DNA of 64,000 bases. Source: Streptomyces capitiformicae (GTDB taxonomy: Bacteria; Actinomycetota; Actinomycetes; Streptomycetales; Streptomycetaceae). The notes under the pieces were generated by a model that was not told the DNA's origin, searched no databases, and worked only from the letters and a program-made list of their open reading frames with translations. Of the stretch, positions 23,901 to 32,646 are shown piece after piece. Positions within the stretch are counted from its first letter, which is position 1. The number at the start of each line of letters is the position of its first letter. The stretch spans positions 6,269,486 to 6,333,485 of the forward strand of contig NZ_CP022161.1 in NCBI RefSeq assembly GCF_002214185.1, written 5' to 3'. The position numbers and the translations under genes were made by a program.

Positions 23901-24926
23901 ATGACTGCCACGTCCACGCCACCCTCCACGCCACCCTCCACGTCCACACCGTACGCGGAGCTCAAAGCACCGACCACGCTCCGCAGACTGCTCACGCAGC
24001 CGACCACCGGCCCACTGGCCGCCCTCCTCCTGGCCTGTGTCTTCTTCTCCGTCTCGACCGACCAGTTCCTCACCGGCGGGAACTTCTCGCTGATCGTGCA
24101 GCAGGTCATGGTCGTCGGCACGCTGGCCATCGGCCAGACGCTGATCATCCTCACCGCGGGCATCGACCTGTCGTGCGGAGCCGTGATGGCGTTCGGCAGC
24201 ATCATGATCGCCAAGATGGCCGCCGAGGGCACCCTCCCGCCACTCGCCGCGATCGCGCTGGGCCTCGTCGTCTGCGGCGGCTTCGGCCTGCTCAACGGGG
24301 CGTTGGTGCAGAAGATCCCGCTGCCGCCGTTCATCGTCACTCTCGGCATGCTCAACGTGGCGTTCGCGCTGACCCACATCTACTCCGAGGAGCAGACGGT
24401 CACCAACCTGCCCGGCCCGCTGACGGCCCTCGGGCAGACCTTCCCGCTCGGCAAGACCGACATCACCTACGGCTCGCTGGTCACCATCGCCCTGTTCCTC
24501 CTCCTCGCCTACGCCCTGAGCAGCACCAGCTGGGGCCGGCACGTCTACGCCCTGGGCAACAGCCCGGAGGCGGCGCGGCTGAACGGCATCCGCACCTCCC
24601 GACTGACCGTCGGCGTCTACACCGTGGCCGGCCTGCTCTACGGCATCGCCGCCCTCCTGCTCATCTCCCGCACCGGAGTCGGCGACCCCCAGGCCGGTCA
24701 GACCGACAACCTCGACAGCATCACCGCCGTGGTCCTCGGCGGCACCAGCCTCTTCGGCGGACGCGGCTCGGTCCTGGGCACCTTCATCGGCGTCCTCATC
24801 GTCGGCGTCTTCCGCAACGGCCTGCAGCTGATGGGCGTCGCGTCGATCTACCAGACCCTGATCACCGGTGTCCTGGTGATCCTCGCGGTGACCGTCGACC
24901 AGATCTCCCGGAAGAAGGCCCGATGA
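23901..24926 (+). CDS. frcC: Fructose-type ABC transporter permease
   Basis: 341 residues from ATG 23901 with AAGGACC upstream; the open frame to 23820 is not conserved. After a Thr/Ser/Pro-rich N-terminus there are about nine to ten hydrophobic helices starting GPLAALLLACVFFSVSTDQF. LIILTAGIDLSCGAVMAFGS and RHVYALGNSPEAARLNGI are signatures of the BPD_transp_2 (RbsC/FrcC) family; LGGTSLFGGRGSVLGTFIGV is the conserved C-terminal motif. It forms the membrane channel with the neighbouring ATPase, whose start overlaps its stop as ATGA. Confidence 0.92.
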   Translation: MTATSTPPSTPPSTSTPYAELKAPTTLRRLLTQPTTGPLAALLLACVFFSVSTDQFLTGGNFSLIVQQVMVVGTLAIGQTLIILTAGIDLSCGAVMAFGSIMIAKMAAEGTLPPLAAIALGLVVCGGFGLLNGALVQKIPLPPFIVTLGMLNVAFALTHIYSEEQTVTNLPGPLTALGQTFPLGKTDITYGSLVTIALFLLLAYALSSTSWGRHVYALGNSPEAARLNGIRTSRLTVGVYTVAGLLYGIAALLLISRTGVGDPQAGQTDNLDSITAVVLGGTSLFGGRGSVLGTFIGVLIVGVFRNGLQLMGVASIYQTLITGVLVILAVTVDQISRKKAR

Positions 24927-25759
24927 CCATCACCGGCTCCCCCACTCCTGTCCTGCAGGCGCGCGGTCTGGTCAAGCGCTACGGCCACGTCACCGCCATC
25001 GACGGCGCCGACTTCGACCTGCTGCCCGGCGAGGTCCTCGCCGTCATCGGCGACAACGGTGCCGGCAAGACCAGCCTCATCAAGGCACTCACCGGCGCGG
25101 TGGTCCCCGACGCGGGCGAAATACGCCTCAACGGGAAGCCCATCACCTTCTCCGGTCCGCAAAGTGCCCGTGCCCACGGCATCGAGACGGTCTATCAGGA
25201 CCTCGCCGTGGCCGCCTCCATGGACATCGCCTCGAACATGTTCCTCGGGCGCGAGCTCCGCCGCCCCGGCATCCTCGGCAGCGCCTTCCGCATGCTCGAC
25301 AAGAAGCGCATGCGGAAGGAGGCCGCCGAGCACATGGCCGACCTGAAAATCGGCCTGCGCTCCCTGACCCAGTCGGTCGAGACCCTCTCCGGCGGACAGC
25401 GGCAGGCCGTCGCGGTCGCCCGCGCGGTCGCCTGGGCCCGCAGCGTCGTCGTCATGGACGAACCCACCGCCGCCCTCGGCGTCAAGGAGTCCGGACAGGT
25501 CCTCGACCTCATCCGCCGCGTCCGAGACAAGGGCATGCCGGTCGTCCTGATCAGCCACAACATGCCGCACGTCTTCGAGATCGCCGACCGGATCCACGTC
25601 CACCGCCTCGGCCGGCGCGCCGCCGTGATCAAGCCCTCCGACTACTCCATGGCCGAGGTCGTCGCCATCATGACCGGCGCGCTCACTGTCGATGCGGCCG
25701 GAGCTACTGTCGTAGCGGACTCGGAGGCAGCGAAGGCCGCCGGGGTACAGGCCACCTGA
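24923..25759 (+). CDS. frcA: Sugar ABC transporter ATP-binding protein
   Basis: 278 residues, ATG overlapping the permease stop. Walker A is GDNGAGKTS (about residues 44-52), the ABC signature LSGGQRQAVAVARA (about 155-168), Walker B SVVVMDEPTAAL, and the switch histidine lies in VVLISHNMPHVFEIADRI. It has a single ABC domain, like FrcA and unlike the two-domain RbsA/XylG ATPases. That supports assignment to the FrcBCA group and implies a homodimer. Confidence 0.92.
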   Translation: MTITGSPTPVLQARGLVKRYGHVTAIDGADFDLLPGEVLAVIGDNGAGKTSLIKALTGAVVPDAGEIRLNGKPITFSGPQSARAHGIETVYQDLAVAASMDIASNMFLGRELRRPGILGSAFRMLDKKRMRKEAAEHMADLKIGLRSLTQSVETLSGGQRQAVAVARAVAWARSVVVMDEPTAALGVKESGQVLDLIRRVRDKGMPVVLISHNMPHVFEIADRIHVHRLGRRAAVIKPSDYSMAEVVAIMTGALTVDAAGATVVADSEAAKAAGVQAT

Positions 25760-25834
25760 CAGCACAACCCGCTCTCGCATGTTCCGGCCGAGGCCGCGGC
25801 CGGAACCGAGAGCTCACAGGAGACGGTTTCCTCC

Positions 25835-26857
25835 ATGGCAGCGAACCGCCGCCCCACCCTGGCCGACGTCGCTCGAGAAGTCGGCGTCAGCGCCAAGACG
25901 GTCTCCCGCGTCCTCAACGAGGACGGACCCGTCTCGGCGCAGACGCGGGAACAGGTACTCGCCGCGGTGGCCAAGCTCGGCTTCCAGCCGAACCTCATGG
26001 CACGCAACATCCGCGTCGGCGGCCCGGACACCACCATCGGCCTGGTCATCCCCGACGTCGCCAACCCCTTCTTCGGAGCCGTGGCCCGCGCCATCGAGGA
26101 CACGGTCCGCGACCGCGGACTGACCCTGCTCATGGGCTCCTCCGCGGACGACCCCGACCGCGAACGCGCCCTGACGGACAAGTTCCTCGCCCGGCGCGTC
26201 AGCATCCTGATCGTCGTACCGTCCGTCGGCGCCGACCACTCCCACCTCAAGTCGCACCGCACGGCGGGACTGCCCATCGTCTTCCTCGACCGACCAGGAG
26301 TCGGCCTGTCCACGGACAGCATCGTCAGCTCCAACCGTGCGGGGGCCCAGGACGGTGTCGCCCACCTGATCGCCCACGGCCACCGCCGCATCGGATTCGT
26401 CGGCGACCTGCCCGTCAAGCTGTACACCCGCCGCGAACGCTTCGCCGGATACCGCGCGGCCCTTCAAGAAGCCGACATCCCCTACGACCGCTCGCTGGTC
26501 GCCAACGCACACGACCAGCAGGGCGCCGAGGCCGCGACCTCCCAACTCCTCGAACTGGCCGATCCCCCCACGGCCCTGTTCGCCGGGAACAACATCATGG
26601 CGCTCGGAATAGTCGCCGAGCTCGCCCGCAGCAAGCGCAAGGAAGTAGCCGTCGTGGCCTTCGACGACGTATCCCTCGCCGAAGCGTTGGAACCGGCCCT
26701 GACGGTCGTCGCCCAGGACCCCGGAGAAATCGGCCGCAGCGCCGTGGCCACCGCCCTGGCCCGCCTCGACGGCGACCGCTCCCGGGCCCGCACCATCACC
26801 GTGCCCACCCGGCTGATCGTCCGAGGCTCGGGGGAGCAACCCGCGCCCAAGCCGTAG
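25835..26857 (+). CDS. LacI family transcriptional repressor
   Basis: 340 residues from ATG 25835. The N-terminal HTH is PTLADVAREVGVSAKTVSRV, LNEDGPVSAQTREQV, with the hinge helix GFQPNLMARNIRVGG. The periplasmic-binding-like effector domain follows (TIGLVIPDVANPFFGAVARA; HRRIGFVGDLPVKLYTRRER; FAGNNIMALGIVAELA). It lies 75 bases downstream of the ABC ATPase in the same direction, so it is probably the last cistron, or has its own promoter. It most likely binds the TGTCAWCGWTGACA sites in the kinase/binding-protein intergenic region and releases them when the imported sugar or its phosphate is present. Confidence 0.93.
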   Translation: MAANRRPTLADVAREVGVSAKTVSRVLNEDGPVSAQTREQVLAAVAKLGFQPNLMARNIRVGGPDTTIGLVIPDVANPFFGAVARAIEDTVRDRGLTLLMGSSADDPDRERALTDKFLARRVSILIVVPSVGADHSHLKSHRTAGLPIVFLDRPGVGLSTDSIVSSNRAGAQDGVAHLIAHGHRRIGFVGDLPVKLYTRRERFAGYRAALQEADIPYDRSLVANAHDQQGAEAATSQLLELADPPTALFAGNNIMALGIVAELARSKRKEVAVVAFDDVSLAEALEPALTVVAQDPGEIGRSAVATALARLDGDRSRARTITVPTRLIVRGSGEQPAPKP

Positions 26858-26906
26858 GGTGTTCAACAGTTGACCGATTGGTCTGGGGATCCTGCGCGCA
26901 ACCTTT

Positions 26907-27251
26907 GTGATCCGCACTGTGGTTGAGGCCCTGGACCGGGCAAGCCAGGTCCAGCACCAGACCCGGGACCGCACCAAGAGCCGTCCCACGAACAGACGCC
27001 CTGTGCCCGGGAAGCGGCGCAGGGTCCCCGCCCCACCCGGCCGAGCGCACCGCTACACCCGCGCCGTGTCCTACCACCGCTGCTTCGCCCCGGGACCGGT
27101 GACATTGGCGCGACTGGTGTCACTGGTGTGCCGCAGGTGGCGGGTGGAGGACGCTGGACCTGCTGTGGTGGTCCACCTGGCGCCGCCATCAGCGCCGCGC
27201 CCGCCTTTTACTTACGAGGTGCCTTGCTGTGTGCGGCTGATGGAAGCGTAG
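26907..27251 (+). pseudogene. IS701/IS4-type transposase, C-terminal relic
   Basis: The frame encodes VEALDRASQVQHQTRDRTKS, RPTNRRPVPGKRR, then AVSYHRCFAPGPVTLARLVS and CRRWRVED. This follows the C-terminal part of Streptomyces transposases that continue WRVEESF...GLDQ...RRWTSWHRW. The later piece survives only in another frame as LDLLWWSTWRRHQRR, so a frameshift is present. No start and no inverted repeats were recognised. Confidence 0.55.
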
Positions 27252-27801
27252 GAACTCCCATTATCGCAGGTCAGCGGGCATCTCTTCGCATTTCTCCGAC
27301 TGAAGACCGACTATCGCGCGGTGGATCGAGGTTCGCTGACGGCCTGAAAAGGGGCGCAAAGAGGGCGGCCTTTGGATTAATTCGATAAACATATCGCGCG
27401 CTCGGCCAAAGGGATGACGTCTTGTCATTTTCATTGTGTCGGACGCCACTCAAGTGGCTTACTTTAACCACCTGATCGGGTGGACCAGCACATTCCTCCA
27501 CACCCATAGTCGGCGGCCGGAAGATGCCGTCAACTGCCGTCAGGGCAGGCCGACTTCCGAAATCCCGCACGGCTTGGGCGCTCAGCCCTCTGCCTCCCCC
27601 GTTACCGAGGGGGCAGGCCGCTCGTGGCACACCAGTACCCACCCCCCTCGCAGGGCGGACAGCCCCGGCACTCCTCTGCCGTACTACCTGTTCGCGCCCC
27701 GTGCGCCCCCTCCCAACAGCCTGCGTACCCCGAGGCCGCGCGGGCTCGCACACCTTCCCCCCACCACTACTCGAGCAGCACTCGAAAGAAGGAGACACAT
27801 C
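27252..27801. other. Leader region of the IPT genes, partly A/T rich
   Basis: No convincing gene. 27340-27480 is unusually A/T rich for the genome (for example TTTGGATTAATTCGATAAAC) and probably holds the promoter. GCCACT-CA-AGTGGC (27446-27459) is a short inverted repeat. CCTTTGG and CCAAAGG around 27368-27412 could form a hairpin. About 320 bases of GC-rich untranslated leader then precede the AAGGAG ribosome-binding site of the first IPT gene. Confidence 0.5.
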
Positions 27802-28614
27802 ATGGCAACCATCAGCTCAATCAGCCCGACCCAGGGCAGCAGCGGGGACGTTCTGACCATCACCGGCACCGGCCTGGGCAACAGCACGGTCACCACCAAG
27901 GTGAACTTCGGGGCCCGAACGGTCACCCCCAGCACCGTCACCCCCACCTCCGTCACCGTTACCGTCCCGCCGCTCTGCGGCGGGCAGTACAACGTCAGCG
28001 TCACCGCCTCAGGATCGACCAGCAACTCACGGTCGTTCTTCTACGTCGGCGCCCCGGTGTGCACGTTCCTGAGCCCCGCTCAGGGACCGGAGACCCCCAC
28101 GGAAGCCGTCACCATCATCGGCACCGGCCTGGCGACCACGACGTCGGTGACCTTCGGCGCAGAGGCCCCGGTCACGACCCTCACCACGGTGGGGGACACC
28201 ACGGTCGTCGTCACCCCTCCCGCGCACACCGTCACCGGTGACACGGAGACCGTGGGTGTCGTCGTCACCACCATCGGCGGCGACAGCGTCTCAAACAGCA
28301 GCGCGTCCCAGTACACCTACTACAACCTCCCGACGGTCACCTCGGTGTCCCCCTCCACGGGAGCGGCCGGCGAAACGGGCATCGTCGTCAACGGCACCAG
28401 TTTCGTCGATGTCTCTGTCGTGACCTTCACGAACACCGTCACCCCCGCCGACACCTTCGACGTGCCGCTCGAGGACATCATCGGGCTCGGCTCGACCCAA
28501 CTCGTCGTCCCCGCACCCGCCGGCCTCACGTCCGGCCAGGTGTACCACATCACGGTCACCACGCCCGGCGGCGAGAGTACGCCCGTCGCGGCGGACCAGT
28601 ACACCGTGACCTGA
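27802..28614 (+). CDS. IPT/TIG repeat protein, three domains, no signal peptide
   Basis: 270 residues from ATG 27802, preceded by AAGAAGGAGACACATC. Three IPT/TIG immunoglobulin-like units begin at ISSISPTQGSSGDVLTITGT, CTFLSPAQGPETPTEAVTII and VTSVSPSTGAAGETGIVVNG; each ends with a VTVTTxGG-like strand. The composition is rich in Thr, Val, Gly and Ser. There is no signal peptide, transmembrane segment or anchor, yet such domains are normally extracellular. Two cysteines occur near the first/second domain border. A second IPT gene follows 133 bases on. A structural or adhesive role is inferred. Confidence 0.85.
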   Translation: MATISSISPTQGSSGDVLTITGTGLGNSTVTTKVNFGARTVTPSTVTPTSVTVTVPPLCGGQYNVSVTASGSTSNSRSFFYVGAPVCTFLSPAQGPETPTEAVTIIGTGLATTTSVTFGAEAPVTTLTTVGDTTVVVTPPAHTVTGDTETVGVVVTTIGGDSVSNSSASQYTYYNLPTVTSVSPSTGAAGETGIVVNGTSFVDVSVVTFTNTVTPADTFDVPLEDIIGLGSTQLVVPAPAGLTSGQVYHITVTTPGGESTPVAADQYTVT

Positions 28615-28747
28615 GAACCCCGCGGCCCCTGGCCCCAGGCTGACGGCCGCCCTTCAGCACACCCTGAGCGCGGCGTGCGCAGACCGCTGTGCCCTGGCCG
28701 GAGTCGGCCAGGGCACAGCGCACACGGTAAGCGACAAGGAGAACGGC

Positions 28748-29989
28748 ATGGCCGCGGTGATCAGCAGCCTCAGCCCCAGTCAGGGCCCCAGCGCGGGGGG
28801 GCACACAGTCATGATCAACGGGACGGGCTTCACCGGCGCCACGTTGGTGAGGTTCCGCACGACGTCCGCATCGTTCAGTGTGCTGAGCGCGACGAGGATC
28901 ATCGCTATCGCCCCCGCGGGCACTGGGTCGGTGGCGGTGACGGTCACCACTGCGAGCGGGACGAGCAACAGTGCCGTCTATACGTATGTAACGACGCCGG
29001 TGATCACCGGTCTGAGCCCGAGTCAGGGGCCCACTGCCGGCGGAAACGTGATCACGATCCAGGGGACGGGGTTCACCAGTGCCACCTCGGTCGCATTCGG
29101 CCTGACGCCCACGTCGTTCAATGTGGTCAGCGCGACGCAGATCACCGCCACCGCTCCCACGGGCACTGGGTCGGTGCCGGTCACGGTCACCACTGCGAGC
29201 GGGACGAGCAACAGCGTCTTCTACACATACGCCGTGACGCCGGTGATCACCGGTCTGAGCCCGAGTCAGGGGCCCACTGCCGGCGGAAACGTGATCACGA
29301 TCCAGGGGACGGGGTTCACCAGTGCCACCTCGGTCGTATTCGGTGTGACGCCCACGTCGTTCAATGTGGTCAGCGCGACGCAGATCACCGCCACCGTCCC
29401 CGCGGGGCCGGCAGCGCCGGTCAATGTCACGGTCACCACGCCGGCGGGGACCAGCAACCCGATGGTGTACTCCTATATCGCGGCTCCGGCCGTCATCTCG
29501 CTCGACCCGGGCATGGGGCCGGAAGCCGGCGGCAACACGGTGACCATCACCGGCACCGATCTGACACTCGCCACTGCCGTCACGTTCGGTACCAACGAGG
29601 CCACGAACATCAACGTGCTCTCGGACAGTCTGATCACGGCCGACGCTCCCGGCGGCACCGACACCGTCACCGTCACCGTCACCACGCCGGGCGGTACCAG
29701 CACGCCCGGTACGGGCAACGCCTACTACACCTACGTCGGGATCCCGGCGATCGACAGCCTCATCCCCGACGAGGGACCGGCCCACGGGGGGAGCAACGTT
29801 GCCATCTTCGGAAGCAACCTCACCCATACCGATGAAGTCCGTTTCGGCGGCACGGTGACGTTGTTCGCAGCTGTCTCCGACAACCTGGTTGTCGCCACCT
29901 CCCCGGCAGGGGAGCCCGGCACGGTCGACGTCACCGTTCACACCCCCGGGGGCGACAGCAACGGTGTCGCGTACCAGTACGAGGCGTGA
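28748..29989 (+). CDS. IPT/TIG repeat protein, five domains, no signal peptide
   Basis: 413 residues from ATG 28748 (AAGGAGAACGGC upstream). It consists of five consecutive IPT/TIG units of about 81 residues, each starting with a variant of VISSLSPSQGPSAGG and ending in VTVTTxxGTSN and a Tyr-rich strand. Units 2 and 3 are nearly identical also at DNA level, pointing to recent duplication. Like its neighbour it has no export signal or anchor and no cysteines. The two genes share orientation and style and probably form one operon. Confidence 0.87.
   Translation: MAAVISSLSPSQGPSAGGHTVMINGTGFTGATLVRFRTTSASFSVLSATRIIAIAPAGTGSVAVTVTTASGTSNSAVYTYVTTPVITGLSPSQGPTAGGNVITIQGTGFTSATSVAFGLTPTSFNVVSATQITATAPTGTGSVPVTVTTASGTSNSVFYTYAVTPVITGLSPSQGPTAGGNVITIQGTGFTSATSVVFGVTPTSFNVVSATQITATVPAGPAAPVNVTVTTPAGTSNPMVYSYIAAPAVISLDPGMGPEAGGNTVTITGTDLTLATAVTFGTNEATNINVLSDSLITADAPGGTDTVTVTVTTPGGTSTPGTGNAYYTYVGIPAIDSLIPDEGPAHGGSNVAIFGSNLTHTDEVRFGGTVTLFAAVSDNLVVATSPAGEPGTVDVTVHTPGGDSNGVAYQYEA
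28994..29396 (+). repeat. Tandem duplication of one IPT unit (243-bp period)
   Basis: 28994-29153 and 29237-29396 match over about 160 bp with only a handful of differences, exactly 243 bases (81 codons) apart. The duplication is in frame and preserves the domain boundary. Confidence 0.85.
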
Positions 29990-30050
29990 ACCAAGCCCGG
30001 GGCCGGCAGACTACGGCGGGCCGGAGGGCGGAAACACCCGACCGCACACT

Positions 30051-31256
30051 CTACTTGTGGTGGGGCCGGCTCTTGACGTCAGTGGATTCGTCGACAGCGC
30101 TGCACTGAACGTTCATCCGACCCGAGTCCAGACTCAGGCCACTGGTGTTGCCGCAGGCGTTGTTCTGGCGGCCTTCCTGAGCGATGTTCTGCTGGATCAA
30201 AGTGGCGGCGCTGTCGCCGCCGGTGGCCTGGGCGCCACCGTTGTGGGTGACGGTGCCCTTGTTCTTCGAGCTGTCGAGTGCCACGCAGTCCGCCTCGGTG
30301 CTGCCGAGGACGCCACTGTTGTTGGTGTTGCCGCACGCGTTGTTCTGGCGGCCCTCCTGAGCCAGGTTCTGCTGTGCCGCCCCCAAACCGTCGCCGCCGG
30401 TGGCCTGGGCGCCACCGTTGTGGGTGACGGTGCCCTTGTTCTTCGAACTGTCGAGTGCCACGCAGTCCGCCTCGGTGCTGCCGGGGACGCCACTGTTGTT
30501 GGTGTTGCCGCACGCGTTGTTCTGGCGGCCCTCCTGAGCCAGGTTCTGCTCGTTCAGGATGGAGACGCCGTCGCCGTCGCCGCCGGTGGCCTGGGCGCCA
30601 CCGTTGTCGGTGACGGTGCCCTTGTTCTTCGAGCTGTCGAGTGCCACGCAGTCCGCGTCGGTCTCACCGGAGACGGTGCTGTCGTTGGTGTTGCCGCACG
30701 CGTTGTTCTGGCGGCCCTCCTGAGCCAGGTTCTGCTGGTAGAAGGACGACTCACCGCCGGTGGCCTGGGCGCCACCGTTGTCGGTGACGGTGCCCTTGTT
30801 CTTCGAGGTGTCGCGTGCCGCGCAGTCCGCCTTCATCTCACCGGGGGAGTCCAGCGCGCTGTTGGTGTTGCCGCAGATATTGTTCTGCCGCCCCTCTTCG
30901 GCGAAGTTCTGCTGGTACACGGCGTCGTCGCCGCCGACGGCCTCGGCGCCGTCGGCGGTGGACGAGGCATCGACGCTGTGAGACTGGTCAATGGTCTCGC
31001 AGCCCGCTTCGGACAGGCCGTCGAACAGAGAACCGGCGGACGACGAGAAGAAGCCGCAGGCGTTGTTCTGCCGGCCGTCCAGCGCTGTGTTCTGATCGAA
31101 CACCTCGGCCACGCCCGATCCCCCGACGGCCTTCGCGCCGCCGTCCGGTCCGTCGGGCTCTTCCGCTCCCGCGCTCACGCCCGTGGACAGCAGCCCGGCG
31201 AATGCCACGGCCGCGAGCGCGGCGTCCCTGGCCCTGCGTACTGCGCCGGTCCTCAT
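30051..31256 (-). CDS. Secreted Cys-pair repeat protein (QNNxCGN repeats)
   Basis: 401 residues from ATG 31256 (AGGAGG upstream). A Sec signal peptide (MRTGAVRRARDAALAAVAFA, cleavage near SAGA) is followed by six repeats of about 50-60 residues. Each has the core QN-x(4)-EGRQNNACGNT, a variable loop, ADC, and a linker DSSKNKGTVTDNGGAQATGG. Each repeat has two cysteines. The Q/N/G-rich pattern recalls amyloid-forming curli repeats and the small aerial-hypha proteins of Streptomyces, but no known family was recognised. It is divergent from a second protein with the same core motif, and convergent with the IPT genes. Confidence 0.8.
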   Translation of the reverse strand: MRTGAVRRARDAALAAVAFAGLLSTGVSAGAEEPDGPDGGAKAVGGSGVAEVFDQNTALDGRQNNACGFFSSSAGSLFDGLSEAGCETIDQSHSVDASSTADGAEAVGGDDAVYQQNFAEEGRQNNICGNTNSALDSPGEMKADCAARDTSKNKGTVTDNGGAQATGGESSFYQQNLAQEGRQNNACGNTNDSTVSGETDADCVALDSSKNKGTVTDNGGAQATGGDGDGVSILNEQNLAQEGRQNNACGNTNNSGVPGSTEADCVALDSSKNKGTVTHNGGAQATGGDGLGAAQQNLAQEGRQNNACGNTNNSGVLGSTEADCVALDSSKNKGTVTHNGGAQATGGDSAATLIQQNIAQEGRQNNACGNTSGLSLDSGRMNVQCSAVDESTDVKSRPHHK

Positions 31257-31525
31257 ACATCCTCCTGCAGAACGCTCACGACCTCGGGCCTTTTGGGATC
31301 TCCAACGCTGTACCTTCAGTCAGGGCACGACCTACATATGAGGAGTCCCCCATATGCCTGCTTCCTGTGATGTGTGCGCTCTTGAGGAGATCGCCCGGTC
31401 GTCCGCGGCGCGATGCGCTGTTCGAGTGACGGCATGTCCCGGCCCGTGACCCGCTGGTCCCGTTTCGGTTGACCGGTTCCCGGGTCGCGATGTGCTGCTC
31501 GTCGGCCAACTACCGGAGATACCGA

Positions 31526-32344
31526 ATGGGTGCGATCGGCAGGACAGCGCTGCTGGCGATGGCCGTCAGCGCTCTTCTCGGTACGAGCGGGGAAGATGCC
31601 CACGCGAGCGCTCTCGATGACGCAGTCGGCGACGGGGCGTTCGTCACCGCTCAGGAAGGCGACCAGAACTTCGACTGCGGCAACACCCGTGACCTGATCA
31701 ACGTCAACGTTCTGCGCACCACCCGGCGGGAAACGTGTTCCGGCTACGGCGACACCGGATTCACCGGCTACGGCACATCTGCGGTCGGCGGCACTGCTCT
31801 CGGCCCTCAGTTCACCACGGCGCAAAGCGGCGAACAGAACCTCCACTGCGGCAACTCCGCCGACATGCTCACCCTCAACGTCCTCGGCACCATCGAGGAA
31901 AGGACCATCTGCGACACCGAACAGGGCCTGGGTCGCTCCGATGGCAGGGGGCGAGGCCCCGGTCCCGGCCGTGGAGATGGATCCGGCCCTGCCTCGGCGG
32001 TCGGCGGCACCGCTCTCGGCCCTCAGTTCACCACGGCGCAAAGCGGCGAACAGAACCTCCACTGCGGCAACTCCGCCGACATGCTCACCTTCAACGTCCT
32101 CGGCACCGTCGACAAAAGGACCACGTGCACGGCCGTGGACCGCTCCGGCGAACTCGCGTCTCACGACGGCTTCCACCGCGGCAAGGCCACGGCTGAGAGC
32201 GGCACCGCAGTGGGCCCGCAGTCCGCCACCGCGCAGACCGGCAGCCAGAACCTGTATTGCGGGGCCGACGAGGACCTGGTGAGCGTGCCCGTCCTGGGCG
32301 AGACCCGCAAAGACACCATCTGCGCGGCAAGGAAGGGCCACTGA
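31526..32344 (+). CDS. Secreted Cys-pair repeat protein (QNLxCGN, rodlin-like)
   Basis: 272 residues from ATG 31526 (GGAG 9 bases upstream); earlier in-frame starts lack such a site. The signal peptide is GRTALLAMAVSALLGTSG ending near HASA. Four repeats contain GDQNFDCGNTRDLINVNVL, GEQNLHCGNSADMLTLNVLG (twice, nearly) and GSQNLYCGADEDLVSVPVLG, each followed 8-10 residues later by a second Cys in TxC. The pattern PQ-x(6)-G-x-QN-x-x-CGN ... NVL ... C resembles rodlins (RdlA/RdlB), which coat aerial hyphae and spores; the comparison is from memory. A Gly/Arg/Pro-rich spacer separates repeats 2 and 3. Confidence 0.75.
   Translation: MGAIGRTALLAMAVSALLGTSGEDAHASALDDAVGDGAFVTAQEGDQNFDCGNTRDLINVNVLRTTRRETCSGYGDTGFTGYGTSAVGGTALGPQFTTAQSGEQNLHCGNSADMLTLNVLGTIEERTICDTEQGLGRSDGRGRGPGPGRGDGSGPASAVGGTALGPQFTTAQSGEQNLHCGNSADMLTFNVLGTVDKRTTCTAVDRSGELASHDGFHRGKATAESGTAVGPQSATAQTGSQNLYCGADEDLVSVPVLGETRKDTICAARKGH
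31781..32107 (+). repeat. Two near-identical 111-bp blocks (216-bp period)
   Basis: 31781-31891 and 31997-32107 differ at only about two positions. The offset of 216 bp is 72 codons, so the duplication kept the frame and gave repeats 2 and 3 of the protein. Confidence 0.85.
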
Positions 32345-32345
32345 G

Positions 32346-32543
32346 GTTTCCGATTCGGGGTGACGTCATGGCGGTGTCGTTATCGAGTCCGGTCTCGGCG
32401 ACAAACCCGTCGAGCAGGCCGGGCCGGTACTGCAGCCGTTTGAGGCGTGTGCGGACCAGCCCGGCCAGGTCATCGACACTGCACGGGGCGAGGTTGCCCA
32501 GGCTCTTCTTCAGATGTGCCCACACACCCTCGGCACCACTGCT
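32346..32543 (-). pseudogene. IS630-type transposase, C-terminal fragment
   Basis: The minus-strand frame reads AEGVWAHLKKSLGNLAPCSV, then DDLAGLVRTRLKRLQYRPGL, LDGFVAETGL. This is the end of an IS630-family transposase, where the third catalytic acidic residue lies in the E-GVW motif. Upstream sequence and both ends of the element are gone. It directly follows the stop of the secreted repeat protein. Confidence 0.7.
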
Positions 32544-32605
32544 GGTACCGCCACCAGAGCCTGGCCCAGCTCGCCACCGCCTTCCTCGCCGTCCAGGACG
32601 CCACC
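32543..32605 (+). pseudogene. Second transposase tail fragment (opposite strand)
   Basis: WYRHQSLAQLATAFLAVQDA resembles the final WxRH-x-x-L-x-x-LAHAFLAV strand/helix of IS701/IS4-type transposases. Only about 20 codons remain. It joins the IS630 fragment to the truncated AfsR-like gene. Confidence 0.35.
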
Positions 32606-32646
32606 ACCCTGCGTGCAGGGCCCAGCCTGCTCCGCCCGCTTCACCG

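Noticed and set aside
30051..31256. Regularly repeated DNA that could suggest a CRISPR array
   Set aside because: The periodic sequence is an in-frame protein repeat of about 50-60 codons with a signal peptide; there are no short identical repeats with unique spacers and no cas genes.
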